In this document: one piece after another, positions 20,518-31,945 of the stretch | Position numbering within the stretch: the stretch's first letter is position 1 | How the letters are laid out: the number at the start of each line of letters is the position of its first letter | DNA from: Lumbricus terrestris | Lineage: Eukaryota; Annelida; Clitellata; Crassiclitellata; Lumbricidae | Assembly (NCBI GenBank): GCA_949752735.1 | Contig: OX457053.1 | Location: 3,736,166-3,800,165, forward strand | Reading direction: 5' to 3' | Length of the DNA: 64,000 bases | Notes under the pieces: model-generated | The model's input: only the letters and a program-made list of their open reading frames with translations | What the model was told of the DNA's origin: nothing | The model's database searches: none | Translations under genes and position numbers: made by a program

Positions 20518-23500
20518 TTATTCGTTTCTCGATTTCCCGTTCTTTGCGTTTGACTTATTTTTCTTTGCACCTCCATATCGCTTGCCTCCCTGGTAAGGAT
20601 ATTCGACTTTTATCTTTGCACGGCCCAGGGTGGATCCGTTGAGCTTCAGGGCCTCCTGAACAAACAACAAACACATATGTAACATAATAGAAAAATTGAA
20701 CAGCTCCTCTTCACGACATCTACTCTTTGCATAGCTACATATCCATGAGAAGGCAGAGATTATTTATAGGTGGCCCAGTTTTGACCTATGCTCTTATTAC
20801 ACCATTATTTATTTTTTGTAGCTCAAGTACAGTGCATTTTTTCCTTGGCTGACTTGTGGCGCTGAATAGATATTCTTATTATTATAGATTTGGCGGTTAT
20901 GCAGTTTATTATGCTTGTCCTTTCTTTATGTTGAAAAATCTATGGACAGATTAATCACACCTGCAACGTAAGGTATGTTGTTAACAAGAACCTGAATCCG
21001 TTCTCACTATGATTCAGTATCTGGAGTTTTTACTTTCCATTAACACGATTAAAATAGACTGACATTGTTTGGCTGTTAAGATTGTCTTTTGACACTATTC
21101 TAACATCACCTATTATTTACGGTAATAATAGCAATATTAGTTAACTTTGATCCAGAGCTCTATCAAAATTTGTTGTGAGCATCGAAATTACATGTGTTGC
21201 AAAGGGCAAAATAAAACTGGATCAGTTAAACAATTGCACATTGCTATTACAAGCACAAGTTGTGCGAAGAGCTGAATCATCAAGGGCAGGCGTCAACACG
21301 AACATTAATGACTTCACAATTTTAGCCTTGGTATACATTACACAAGGTGTTGTGCAGAGGTGCATTAATTCATTTCAAGGATTTTATTTAGTGCCCCCTC
21401 AAGGTTAATACACATGTAGGAGTACTCCAGACCCAACCTCAGCTAAAGAGGAAAGGTACTTTGTAAGATTGTGCATCAGAGGTGGACCCTTGGCAGCAGG
21501 TGCAGGTATGGAGGTGGTTGCCCATTCCAAACCACAGGGCCAGAAATAGAGAAAGCGTTCCCTGCCTGGTTGAAGTAGATGCATAGGGGACAAGAAGTTT
21601 GTCCTGTGCAGAGGAGTGAAAGCAATGGCAGGTCTGGATATCATGCGTGCAGTGGCAAAACTCCCTGAAATAAACGGGTAAAAACCGAGGAGGTCACGCT
21701 AGGGAATGTAATCCCGGGATCTCGAATATCGGGATCCCGATAATCCCGGACTTTTTTCAATCCCGAAATCCCGGGATTAGCAAAGATGAAATCCCGTGCG
21801 TCCGGGACTACAGTTTTTCCATTGAAATTACTTTATTTAACTCTAAATTCTTTCCTGGTCAATGCTCGGAAGGCGCCAATTCGACAGACAGGCAGAGGCT
21901 AGCGTACAGAGACAGATAAAGACGTATACATAGTAGCATACAGAGGTGGAACCCTGCTGCTAGCTTCCCGCTGCTTCGGTTCATAGTGCAGAGGTCTTGG
22001 GTCAGTCAGTCCGTGCCAGCGTCTAAGTGCATTGATCACCTGTTGCCCTCAGACCTGAATCCGGACCGTTGTATCATAATTAATCAATTAACTCTGCTGC
22101 TGCCAACGGTCACTGTCTAATGGCTATGCTTTCACTGGTCCTGCAGCTGCTGCTGCATTTCGAAATCAAGGTTGAAGTAAACAGCGTAGCCTATTCCATA
22201 AGTGTACCAATTTGACCCACTGCAATACGATCGACGTCTTCCACGAAGTCAATCATATTATATAGAATTGTTGAAAAGACTCCAAACTCATTTTAGGTAA
22301 AATATCTGATAGATTTAGTATGCCTCTTCCAAAAGTGGTGTCTGGGAGTATTTTGAAAGAGAACAATGTGCAGCGAGCAAGGTGTCAGTTATGCCGCTCG
22401 AAAACGTAATATTTTAAATAGATTGATTTTTTAAAACATTGTGCTTCTGTAATTAGTTTCTAATTTACTTAGTATTATAGGGCATGTATATTATATGCCT
22501 ATGCAGGCTGTGCTCGTTTCTTAGAAGCAGAACCAATCAGGCTTAGGTGCAGCTCGGTGTATATATAGGCCTATAGCTAGTCTGCAGGTTAAACGTCTTG
22601 ATATAGAAAAGAAAGGAGAGTGAACATGCAGGCTTAGGCGTTGGGATCACCAACTATAGGGCTAATTTCACAAGGTGTGTCTCCATAGGCCTAAGGTCTA
22701 AGCCTCTGGTTAAACTTTTCCGCTCTGTTGGCCAAATCATTCTGTTGCCAAAATTACTGCGTAGCATTAGATCAAGTAGGCCAAAGCCTATACACTCGGT
22801 TAGGAGACTTAGGACCTCTTTACCAGTCACCCTAGTTGATATCTAAAATATTAATTTAATTGAACGCGTAGGCTCAAGTGCAAACACTCCGACTGAGGAC
22901 TTGATGGAGACCACTTGTAGGCTAGGCTAGTTTTTGAATCAACACATACGAGGCCACTTTTTGGCACTTTCGTATAATTACTTAGGTCTACTGTCAATCC
23001 CGCCTACGTCAGTTGAGACGAAATGAGCGTTTTCAGTGGCATGATTTCTGTGCACTAAGATACGGTTACGGCTTGGAGACTACGATTGATGCTTTATGTT
23101 TTTTGCGATCGTTTTACCGTAAAAAGGTGTTCATTATGGACGATTAAGACGAACATTGAACATTTGCATATCTTCTATTATCAGTATCAAGCCAATGACA
23201 CAACTCCACAACTTTATTAGGCTATTATTACAGTGATTTATGTTGTATATTAAAGACAAAGGAAATAGGCAGTGAAAATTTTTGGTCGAAATGGACCAAT
23301 CCCGGGATCCCGGTATCCCGGGATTGACTTATTTTTAATCCCGTAATCCCGGGATTGACAGAATGCCCCGGGATTACATTCCCTAGGTCACGCCACACCA
23401 GTGTCGAAACCCTGTAAACAATTCGCTGTGGGAGATGTACCAGTGCAGAACATTGTGCATATATTCGTAGACGTGCATGATCCTGGTAATTGTTACACTG

Positions 23501-25320
23501 GACATCAACAAAACAACTGATACCTTTCGATGTTGGTTGTCAACGAACTCCACGTAAGCACAACCTCTCGGTCGTTGGGAGTCTTCGTAGATCAGAAGTC
23601 GTACGTCTTTTACGCCCCCTACGGTTAACCAACAAAAACAACCGTTACGCTATCATTAAAATTATTACTGGTAATAATTATTATTATACGACGGGAGAGG
23701 AGTCTCGGCATAATGAATGCACGCAAAATAAATGTTTAATTATGATGCCCACGTTAACCTATTTAACTCTGTATTATCCTATAGTTGTGGCGTTTGAAAC
23801 AGTAAATTTATTTTAGACCACAAGTTATCAAATTTAGCAAGCAAATATGATGTTAGAAATAAATAGTAGTCTGCGCTTTTAAAGTGAATGTTTCATACAA
23901 GAATTTAGCTATTTAACTTTTGCAAGGGAAAATTAGATAAGGTTATTTACATAAGCTTATTTCTACGTAGGAGAGGGGTAAAAAATATGATTTTGGCATA
24001 CTCATACCGATAAAATTCCTGATTGGCCCTTAAATATTGTAAATACAATTGTACTGTACTGTATCAAATACTGTTGCACTGTGTGGCATCAAAGATAGCC
24101 GTATTGCATTAAATAATGATTGTCATGTATAGCACACCAACTGTTTATCCGCAAACTTGACCTTGTGAATAAACTTTAGTAACGCAAAAATAAGCGGAAG
24201 AATCAAAATATGATGATATGGATTCTGCAAATTATGCGTACCAACAGTTGCAAAATGTTTCTCGAGATCCTTCTTCTTGATGTGGTGAGGAATCTGTCCG
24301 ACAAACAAGACAAAACCCTTCGACATCATCGCCTTCTTCTTTGTGCTTGGCAGACTCGGTTTCGTTGCGCTGGTCTCTTGCGGTTCATCAAACTCACGAC
24401 CGGACAATTTAGCTTCTTTCTCGGCCACAGAATGCTGTTTATTTCGTTTCTTTTTCCTTTTGCGTGACAGCGAAAGGCTTTCTTCGTTTTCCGACGTGAC
24501 GTCTTTCACCTGTGTAGTTTCTTCATCAGTGATTTCTGGCGACTGATGTCTCTTTTTCTTCATTTTCTTCTTCGGTGATTGTGAGACGGTTTCTTCATCT
24601 TCTGATACAGCATGTTGCGCAGGCGTCTGCTTATTTTTCTTCTTCTTCTTCTGCTTGGATATGGCCGATTCATTTTCTGGTTTTGATGATTCTGCCAAAT
24701 CTAAATGTGATACAAATACCGTACAAATCAGAAAGCCTCCTTCTATTCAAGTGAAGAAATAATAGTTGTGCAAAACTGTAACAGAGATATGCACGAATGA
24801 TTACGACTATTTTACATAAAGTATTTCTAGTCCTGTGGGAGACACTTTTGCAGCGGAAACCTCTTCGAGTATGGGAACCTTCAACTGCACATTCAAAACC
24901 GCAAAAGCATTCAAAATGTGATTGAATGGCTTAATTATTCTTAAGATAAATCTTCGATATCCAACAAGATTCTCAACAACTCGTTGTTTCTCAAATTTGC
25001 ATCACAAGGGTCGGGTAGGATCAGGGTTATCATTAGAAAATACAATTGAACAACCTTCCACTCTATTAGTAATTTTTCCGCGTGCATTGTGTGGCAGAAT
25101 CTTCCATCAAAGAACCACCACACTTGTAGAAAAGACTTTCCCAACTTTTATTGTAAAAATCGAAACATGTCCAATGAAGCAGGACGTTAAAAATAAGAAT
25201 ATTAAGAAACAAATATTCTTTAGTTAATCAAATGCTATCCTCGTTTTTGTGTACAGGCATGGTAAAATGTGTAATTGCCTTACCATCTGAATCATCGACT
25301 TCTCTCTTCCGCTTAGGCAT
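20518..25320 (-). CDS. NOP6-like RRM protein, paralogue 1
   Basis: Four exons: 25320-25284, 24700-24242, 23618-23524 and 20655-20518. They join in phases 1, 1 and 0 at GT/AG sites to give 242 residues. The N-terminus starts MPKRKREVDDSD and continues into a long lysine/glutamate-rich disordered region with nuclear or nucleolar-type basic clusters (KQKKKKKNK, KKKMKKKRHQ, RKRKKKRNK). The RRM spans about residues 143-218, with RNP2 FVLFVGQIPH in exon 2, RNP1 RGCAYVEF in exon 3, and LNGSTLGRAKIKVEY closing the fold in exon 4. The tail is basic (KRYGGAKKNKS). This resembles the NOP6 RRM family linked to ribosome biogenesis in yeast; nucleolar function here is inference. Its intron 3 holds the 1.69-kb hAT element at 21700-23385. 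It is divergent from the paralogue starting at 26631. Confidence 0.85.
21700..23385. mobile_element. hAT element (degenerate, 1.69 kb) with 8-bp TSD
   Basis: TIRs TAGGGAATGTAATCCCGGGA at the left and the inverse (ATTACATTCCCTA) at the right, flanked by perfect GGTCACGC duplications. Subterminal regions are full of the palindrome ATCCCGGGAT. The interior has a decayed BED zinc-finger coding stretch (22319-22409) but no intact transposase. It lies within intron 3 of the minus-strand RRM gene. Confidence 0.92.
22319..22409 (+). pseudogene. BED-finger remnant of hAT transposase
   Basis: One frame reads SSKSGVWEYFERE, and a frame shifted by one base reads ARCQLCRSKT ending in a stop. Together these are the two halves of a BED zinc finger (aromatic S..W.YF, then C..C), which sits at the N-terminus of hAT transposases. 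The frameshift and stop mean it is dead. The zinc-binding His pair is not seen. Confidence 0.6.
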
Positions 25321-26630
25321 TGTCTTAACAGGAAAACTGCAATCTGTAAAAAACAAATACTTTGTCAAAATGCAAAATATTTACTTGATATTTGAGAAAG
25401 TAATGCATATCGCTTATTTACCTATAGGCCTACAACCATTCAAAATAGCATTATATAGACGCTGTCACAGAGGCGCAGTTTTGACTGGGTGTCAGCGGAT
25501 GGTTTAACAAATATTTTGAAGCCAACGCATCGATATAGTGAAATCGCAGGTCATTTTCATCTCAATTGTGGAACTACCTCGCGTGAGCGATAAAAGAGCA
25601 CAACTATAGAAACAAGGATATCTTAGTCAACTGTATTCATAATGCTCATGTATGTAAATCATATAAATTGAATAAATCCCCATATAGATACATTTTATTA
25701 ATTATCCATATGCATTTGCTTACCAATGTAAAAATATATAATATTTGAAAGCTTTTCTGACACTCGTGTTTGTATTTCTCTGCAAAATTTAGACCGGAAA
25801 AGGACGAATGAGTGTACAAAATTGATATAGCGCATTACACCAAGTGGGTGGTTGCCTTTTTAACTTATGTGGTTGCTTTTCTATTTAAAGGGCATCAATG
25901 AATATAAATCTGCATCAGTAAAACTGAATTTCATTTTAAACTGTGGCTAACACCCAGATTTAAGTATGAAGATAATGTGATGTTATGTTTGATATTAATT
26001 TTATTAAACTTTTGCAATTGGCGACTGCTAGAGGGCAGCAGGTATCTTAAATAACGTCATGACATGGTTGAATCCGTGAATATATCTCATCTCTGGTTGC
26101 CTGAAAGTGGTAAAAATGATTAAAGTTTAAAAGTTAAAATTTCTTATGGCTGTTTGCATTTGGTAAAAAGGTGTTAAGTCGAGAAAACTCTGGGTTAGTA
26201 GCCAGTTTCATTTTGATTTGGGTAGTTGTATAACTTTTGAAAGGTATATTTTGCTCTTTTAATCGAAGCTCTGAAATGAACACACGTGTTACAGTAGTAA
26301 ATAGCGTTTTTAACTTTCGAGATGGCAATGTTTGTTACTTTCTTTTATGTCAACATTCTCATGAAATTAATTTATGCGTTTCGTAACTCTGTATTCGTAA
26401 ATTTAGTAGTTTGGAATTGGATATAATTTTTTTTTCGCTGACTTGATAAAATTACTCCTTATGGATTGCTGTTTACTGTGTCGAAGTCAACATTGTCATC
26501 TTTGTTAGGGAATCGGAGAAACTGAGTTGCCTGAACATTTATATAGCCTCATCAGAACCTTTCAAGTGATACTGATGCAGTTGCTTCTATTTGGCTTGTA
26601 TATTTAGAACAGAACAACAAAGGATTCCCG
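25321..26630. other. Shared upstream region of the two RRM paralogues
   Basis: About 1.3 kb, AT-rich, between the two divergent start codons. It must contain both promoters and 5' UTRs. No TATA box or paired motif is convincing. No other gene seen. Confidence 0.4.
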
Positions 26631-29600
26631 ATGACTTCAGATAAGAAGGAGAAAACTTTGACCCAGCGCCAGCAGAAGCGCCTCGAGTGGTGGAAGAAAA
26701 ACAATGAGACAGGTTAGTTGGGGAATATATTTGTTGAACACCCTCTATGTAGAATATAGGGAACTTTAGTGTTGGCCAAAATACGGGTTTAAATTGGGCA
26801 ATTAATAAAGAATGTTTTATTCTTTAAAGTAAGACTTTCATGTCCCCTGTGAAACCCATAGGAGAGCACGATTTGCTTCAGTCTCGTAGCCAATATTAAA
26901 CGAATGGCAAGAATATGGATCAAGTGCATCACATGAATTGTCATTTACCTGTACTAATTAATTTCAAATTAGGAATGGTCATATACATACACATGTATGT
27001 ATGTGACCATTTATATAGCGTCTTAACAAGAATCTCACGAAGGCACGAACAACTTGCACACTGTCCTTAGCCAGTCTGCCACCAACAGGCTGCCGCCAAA
27101 AATCATGAGGCTACATTCATTTATTTATGAGAAGAAACACTTTGATATTAAATAGTTGTTTCATAATTTTTATTGATTTAGTATATGTTTTCTTTATTTT
27201 GGATTAATTTTTCCATTTGTAGACGATTCGTCGAAAACAGATGTGCCAGACACATCCGAACCAACCAAGAAGCAGAAGCTGAAAGCCACGAACTCCGTGG
27301 CTGACGTCTCATCACCAGCTCCTAAGAGAAGCAAAACAGAAAGCTTAAAAGAAGAGTCTGGTTTAACCGATGAAGCCATTGGAGCTCTACGCACGGCAAA
27401 GGCAAAGAAACGGAAAATCAGGAAAGAGAAAGCAGAGAAACCTGATGGCCAGGACACACTGGGCGATTCCCAGGAAATTTCGTCGGCCAGTAAGAAGTCT
27501 AAGCTGGCGAAAAACGTCAAAGCGTACGTTCTGTTTGTGGGCAACATTCCGTATCAAGTGACGAAAGAAGATATCGAAAAGCATTTCCTAAGAACTGGTA
27601 CGTTGTCTGGAATTGTTACTGAAACGTTTTCTTGGTACTGAGATGATAGGAGATTAAGAATTTGTGTTTATCATTGAGATTTCGGAAAATTAGGAACTTA
27701 TATGGTTGATGAGCGGCTACTTCTACATATTCTTTATTTGCATCTTTTAAAATCTTGCTTTCTCCTTAGAACTCTGAAACCTTCCAACCTGAAATGTCGT
27801 CACTGACTGCATCTCATTCAACTTAATGAAGGTTCAAAATGAAATTTAAGGTTTCATTTTGTATCTATTGAGAATTTCAAATTGTGCTGCATGATTGCCA
27901 TGACCTACACGTAAATAAATGTCCCCACAGACACTTGGGAGCTAACTTTTTGTCGACAAGTGGTGGTTACCAATCCCCTTCCTTTCACCTTCCAACAATA
28001 TGGATAACATCACCAATCTTGAATGATTAAACAATAAGTATTCTTTATTTGCATCTGAACAGTGGACAAGAGCACCTATCAGCATTATGCTGCTTGGACA
28101 TTTTTAAGATTTAATGTTGCTTGGGCTTAAGTATGCCATTAACTGCAATGACTTGAACTTGCATCAAGCCAAAAATAACATCCTGTAATCGCAAAGGCCA
28201 GAAAGTGATGGGTAAGTGGACGCCGCCATCAATACACAAATTTTCACCTTTGCTCTAAAACTAAGCAAGTGGCATTAGCTTATTCACGAGCACTGCAATT
28301 TATTCTTGAGCTTTAGTAGCATTACTTGCCCATGTTGTTAAGCAGTAGATTTGATGTCCTAACAGATTCTTTTGTCGAGTATTGATACTGTTTTTCCTAA
28401 AGTTCTGTTTTGTTGTTGTTGCGAAAGGCGGAGTCAAGGAAGTTCGTCTGCTTACCGACAAAGATACGGGCAAATCGAAAGGATGTGCTTACATAGATTT
28501 TGTGGACTCGAAATCACACAAGGTAGATTTAACATTGCTGATGAACTGATTTTTTTATACTGTTTTGAGTATTATTATGACCAAGATAATGTACCTTACT
28601 TTGCATGACAATTTAACACCCACAAAACTCAACGTGGCACAAGAAACTTTAAGACCAATTTGCACAGCATAGCACAAGTAAAATTAGGACCTATTTTACC
28701 CATCTGGAATCACAAGAAAATGTCACTTTTACCCAGCATTGTGCAAGGAAATTTAGTCACTGCATTGTCCAATCTGGCACAAGAGGGTACCTAACCTGTA
28801 TTTCCCGACGTGTAAGGACTAATTTTTTTAATGTAGTCTACTTTGTTTGATTATTTTAAACTCAATGGGGATGTCACTACATAGAATTTTTCTAGAGGTC
28901 TGAACTGGTAGATAGTTTATACAAGCTCAACCAAATGTGGGATCCGGCCTGCCACCCATGGTATGTAAAATTTCATGCTGATCCTCACAGAGTTTTACTT
29001 GTTTTCCTGTTCTGATTGTTAAAACAAGAGCATAATTTCATTGTAATCGTGAATAGAAACTTCTCAGAGGCACTCCCGACCCGACAGCACCAATCCACAA
29101 TCAAAGATAATGGTGGTTTTCAAACGCTTGCAGAAAATTGGCAAAGAAAAAGAAAAATTACGGAGACTTCCTCCAGAAAGATGGCCCGACCATAGCGCAG
29201 CTATTATGCAGCAATGTGTAGGTTTTATGCAGCATAATGTGGAAGTTCAGGCCATAGGTCAGGTCACCTTGCATGGCAGAGCGAAGGATTCTACGACCTG
29301 CAACGGCGGAAAGCATTGGCACACAGCAGGGCATTTTTTAGCATGCAGTTGCACACAAAATGTGCAGTTCTAAATGGATTTGTGCAGTTGTAGAAGCAGT
29401 TCTGTGCAGTTAAAAATAGTGGAAAACAGTTCATTGGCCTCTGATTGGAAGTAATTTACCAAGGTGGATGGGAAAGAAAAGAAGCGGTTGAGAAGTTCTG
29501 AAAATTCCTTTAAAATAGCCCTTGCACACAGAGCTCCCTAAGATAAATCAGGGCTTGACCTGCTAGGCAATTACATATGATTGTGACGTTTTCATTTTCT

Positions 29601-29778
29601 AACTTTTCAGTTTGGTTTGCGTCTGCACGAATCGATGTTGGGCGGCAGAAAGATTAACGTCGAGTTCACGTCACGCGGTCGAAAGACACTGAAACGAACG
29701 GAAAGACTCAAGGAAAAGAATCGACGAATGGCGAGAATGAAACGCGTTTTTGATCATGCCTCCAAAACGGACCAGTGA
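26631..29778 (+). CDS. NOP6-like RRM protein, paralogue 2
   Basis: Four exons: 26631-26712, 27223-27597, 28428-28522 and 29611-29778. They join in phases 1, 1 and 0 to give 239 residues, the same architecture as the gene at 20518-25320, including a 95-nt exon 3. The start MTSDKKEKTLTQRQQKR precedes an acidic/basic linker with KKQKLK, KRSKTE and KAKKRKIRKEK. The RRM (about residues 129-205) has RNP2 YVLFVGNIPY, a VKEVRLLTDKDTGKSKG loop, RNP1 KGCAYIDF and a final GGRKINVEFT strand. The C-terminus is a basic helix (LKRTERLKEKNRRMARMKR), a trait of the NOP6 family and stronger here than in paralogue 1. RNA binding is known for the family; a role in small-subunit rRNA processing is inference. Intron 3 holds a hAT MITE (29327-29523). 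Confidence 0.88.
29327..29523. mobile_element. hAT-type MITE, sister of 18505-18711
   Basis: A 197-bp copy with CAGGGC at the left and GCCCTT (one change from GCCCTG) at the right, flanked by perfect GCACACAG duplications. It lies in intron 3 of the plus-strand RRM gene and shares GTGCAGTTCTAAATGG and GGAAGTAATTTACCA blocks with its sisters. Confidence 0.9.
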
Positions 29779-30144
29779 ATTCGAAAAGTCAGCAAAAACT
29801 GATGTTTGAGGGAAAGGAACCATCTCTGCTGGGTTGTTTTTTTAAACGAAAGTGAGAAAACATGTTTATTTGGAATTCTTCCATGCTGTGTAAATTCAGT
29901 ATTTTCATGACTTGTTTGGCAGTTGAATTAAAGGAGTTTGTGTGTTGATTTAATGCTTGATATTCATGACTGTTAAAAGTTTACGGTTTTGATCTGAATT
30001 CTAAGATGTTCTGTTTTACATAATTTTTTTAGTTTCAATTGAGTCACTTGATGTGTGTTTTGGCTTCCCTAGAGCTGTTCCAAACATTCACTATGTGTAT
30101 GCAAGAGTGCGCTGTTTGCTGCGTTGAGTTAGAAGGTTTGTCCG

Positions 30145-30322
30145 CAGGGCTTAAAGTGTGGCTGGACGGTCATGGACGGCGTCCGTGAACTTATTTTAAA
30201 ATATGAATGCCGTCCTGCCACTTATTGGCCAGCACAGCCTGTAGGCGTAAGGGGCGTCCAGGCACTTCTTTTGGAAAGGTAAGGGGCGTCCATGCACTTA
30301 TTTTCCAACACTTTAAGCACTG
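30145..30322. mobile_element. hAT-type MITE nested in LINE
   Basis: A 178-bp element with ends CAGGGCTTAAAGTGTGG and, reverse complemented, CAGTGCTTAAAGTGTTGG. The perfect 8-bp duplication TTTGTCCG flanks it. The inside has GGGCGTCCAGGCACTT-type repeats. Truncated relatives are at 9293-9362 and 10996-11071. Confidence 0.92.
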
Positions 30323-30512
30323 TTTGTCCGTGAGAGTAGCCTAGTCCGTGGTGGTCCGTGTCAATTAAGTTACCATAGGATCAGATGGGCGGAACAGCTG
30401 CTAAGGCAGTTGTAGTCTGGGCCAGGAATTGGAAGGTGGAGGATGAGATGAGACAGGGTAAGAGTTCTTGAAAAGTAGTGTCTTAAGTTTCGAATGAAAA
30501 GTCCGAGGTGTG

Positions 30513-30704
30513 CAGTGGCGTCGCTAGTGGGAGGCTGGGGCTAAGCCCCCCCCTGCAAGAGGCTCAGCCCCCCTAAAAAAGGGCCATCCGAATTTTGTAC
30601 ATTGAAAAAAAGGTCGTCAGAAATTTTGACGTATGAAAATGTGAAATTTTCGCCGCGAGGCTTCAGCCCCCTCCCCTGAAACTGAAATCATGGTGCCGCC
30701 ACTG
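30513..30704. mobile_element. hAT-type MITE nested in LINE (CAGTGGCG ends)
   Basis: A 192-bp element with ends CAGTGGCGTCGC and, reverse complemented, CAGTGGCGGCACC. The perfect duplication GAGGTGTG flanks it, and the empty site is seen in the LINE at about 15626. It contains one AAAAAAAGGTCGTCAG half of the hairpin core. Same family as 33206-33487. Confidence 0.93.
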
Positions 30705-31439
30705 GAGGTGTGATGGATAGAGGAACCTGAGGAAGGTGGTGGTTATGCGAGGGATGGATCTCAGTGCGGCTGTCGTAGCCACAGTTTGCATTTTAGTTGC
30801 CATGACAACGATGATGGCGTGATCCTCCTCTTCTTCCTTTGCCGATATCACCCCATAACGGAATAGATTTTCATGAGTTTATATAATTATATTACAACCT
30901 GTCATGACTCATGGGTCGACGCAATAATGCATAGTCCGCCACACGGAAATGCGCTATATAAATCTTCTGGTTCTGGGCTTCTGGCGGAAGCTGCGTTCGC
31001 GCGGCTGGTTTTTGTCGAGGAGTCATCAATATCGATTCTTCACGGTATAGTGACGGTACAGGTAGGCTTTGACCATAATGATTGATTAACTAACACACCT
31101 GCCGAGTTCATGTGGCTTTATTGTCTTTCAACACGAATTTGTATCGCGCGGCAGTTACAAACCAGCAATGTGATGACGCAGAAGATAGGTCGGATTGACT
31201 TCCTCTTTGAACTATAATTATTTCCTTTCAATTTATAGGCCTAATTGCTGCTGTTTAAGGTCATTCCGATCCACACGCTAGCCTATAGCTGTCTTCTATT
31301 GATTTATCTTGATTACCGGTATTCTTCGCACGAGTGAGTAGTCTACTTAGGCCTACATAATCAGGGATTCAAGGCAGGTAGCGGTTTTTAATGGGAAAAT
31401 GCGCTATTATAATGAAAATGCAATATTACAATATCTTCT

Positions 31440-31735
31440 TCTATCTTCTCCTCCGTCATCGATATGACGATGAGGCCTGTATGAATTTCTTCCAAACTTC
31501 TCTGTTTCTGATGGTTTCTCCGATCTCGGCCAAGCTGGTGCCCTTCTCTCTCAGATCTTCTTTGATGTTGTCCATCCAGGTCGTCCTCTGCCTCCCTCTG
31601 CTTCTTTCTCCTTCTACATGCCCATGCAGTGCAGCGTTTGGCAGTCTTTGCTCCGTCATTCTTCTCACATGTCCGAACCATCTGAGTCTTCTCTTCCTGA
31701 TTTTTTCTATTATTGTTTCATCAACTCAATATTAT
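31440..31735 (-). pseudogene. LINE ORF2 C-terminal fragment (RTE-like)
   Basis: The minus strand reads VRRMTEQRLPNAALHGHVEG, then RGRQRTTWMDNIKEDL and NREVWKKFIQ. This is the conserved C-terminus of endonuclease/reverse-transcriptase LINE proteins, sometimes annotated as 'craniofacial development protein 2-like'. It is open but short and 5'-truncated. Related fragments lie at 48340-48560 and 60225-60480. Confidence 0.72.
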
Positions 31736-31786
31736 AATACCGGTATAGGCCTAGGCTAATAGTATATCCATAATATCCGCCAGCAA

Positions 31787-31945
31787 AATGTTTAATTCCG
31801 TACACGTGTTCGGGGACAAAAATGTTTAATTTCATGTTCGGGGGACAAAAATGTTTAATTCCGTGTTCGGGGACAAAAATATTTAATTTCGTGTTCGGGG
31901 ACAAAAATGTTTAATTCTGTGTTCGAGGAAAAAATGTTTAATTAT
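31787..31945. repeat. Minisatellite, about 29-bp unit
   Basis: Five to six tandem copies of a unit around GGGGACAAAAATGTTTAATT followed by CCGTGTTC, with substitutions in each copy. Non-coding on both strands despite an open minus frame. Confidence 0.85.

Larger units (their letters stand above)
30119..30742 (-). mobile_element. LINE 3'-end fragment split by two nested MITEs
   Basis: Matches the 3' end of the LINE at 15345-17256 in three pieces: 30119-30144, 30323-30512 and 30705-30742. The gaps are filled by the TIR elements at 30145-30322 and 30513-30704. The other LINE copy shows the unoccupied sites. The fragment is strongly 5'-truncated and non-coding. Confidence 0.88.
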
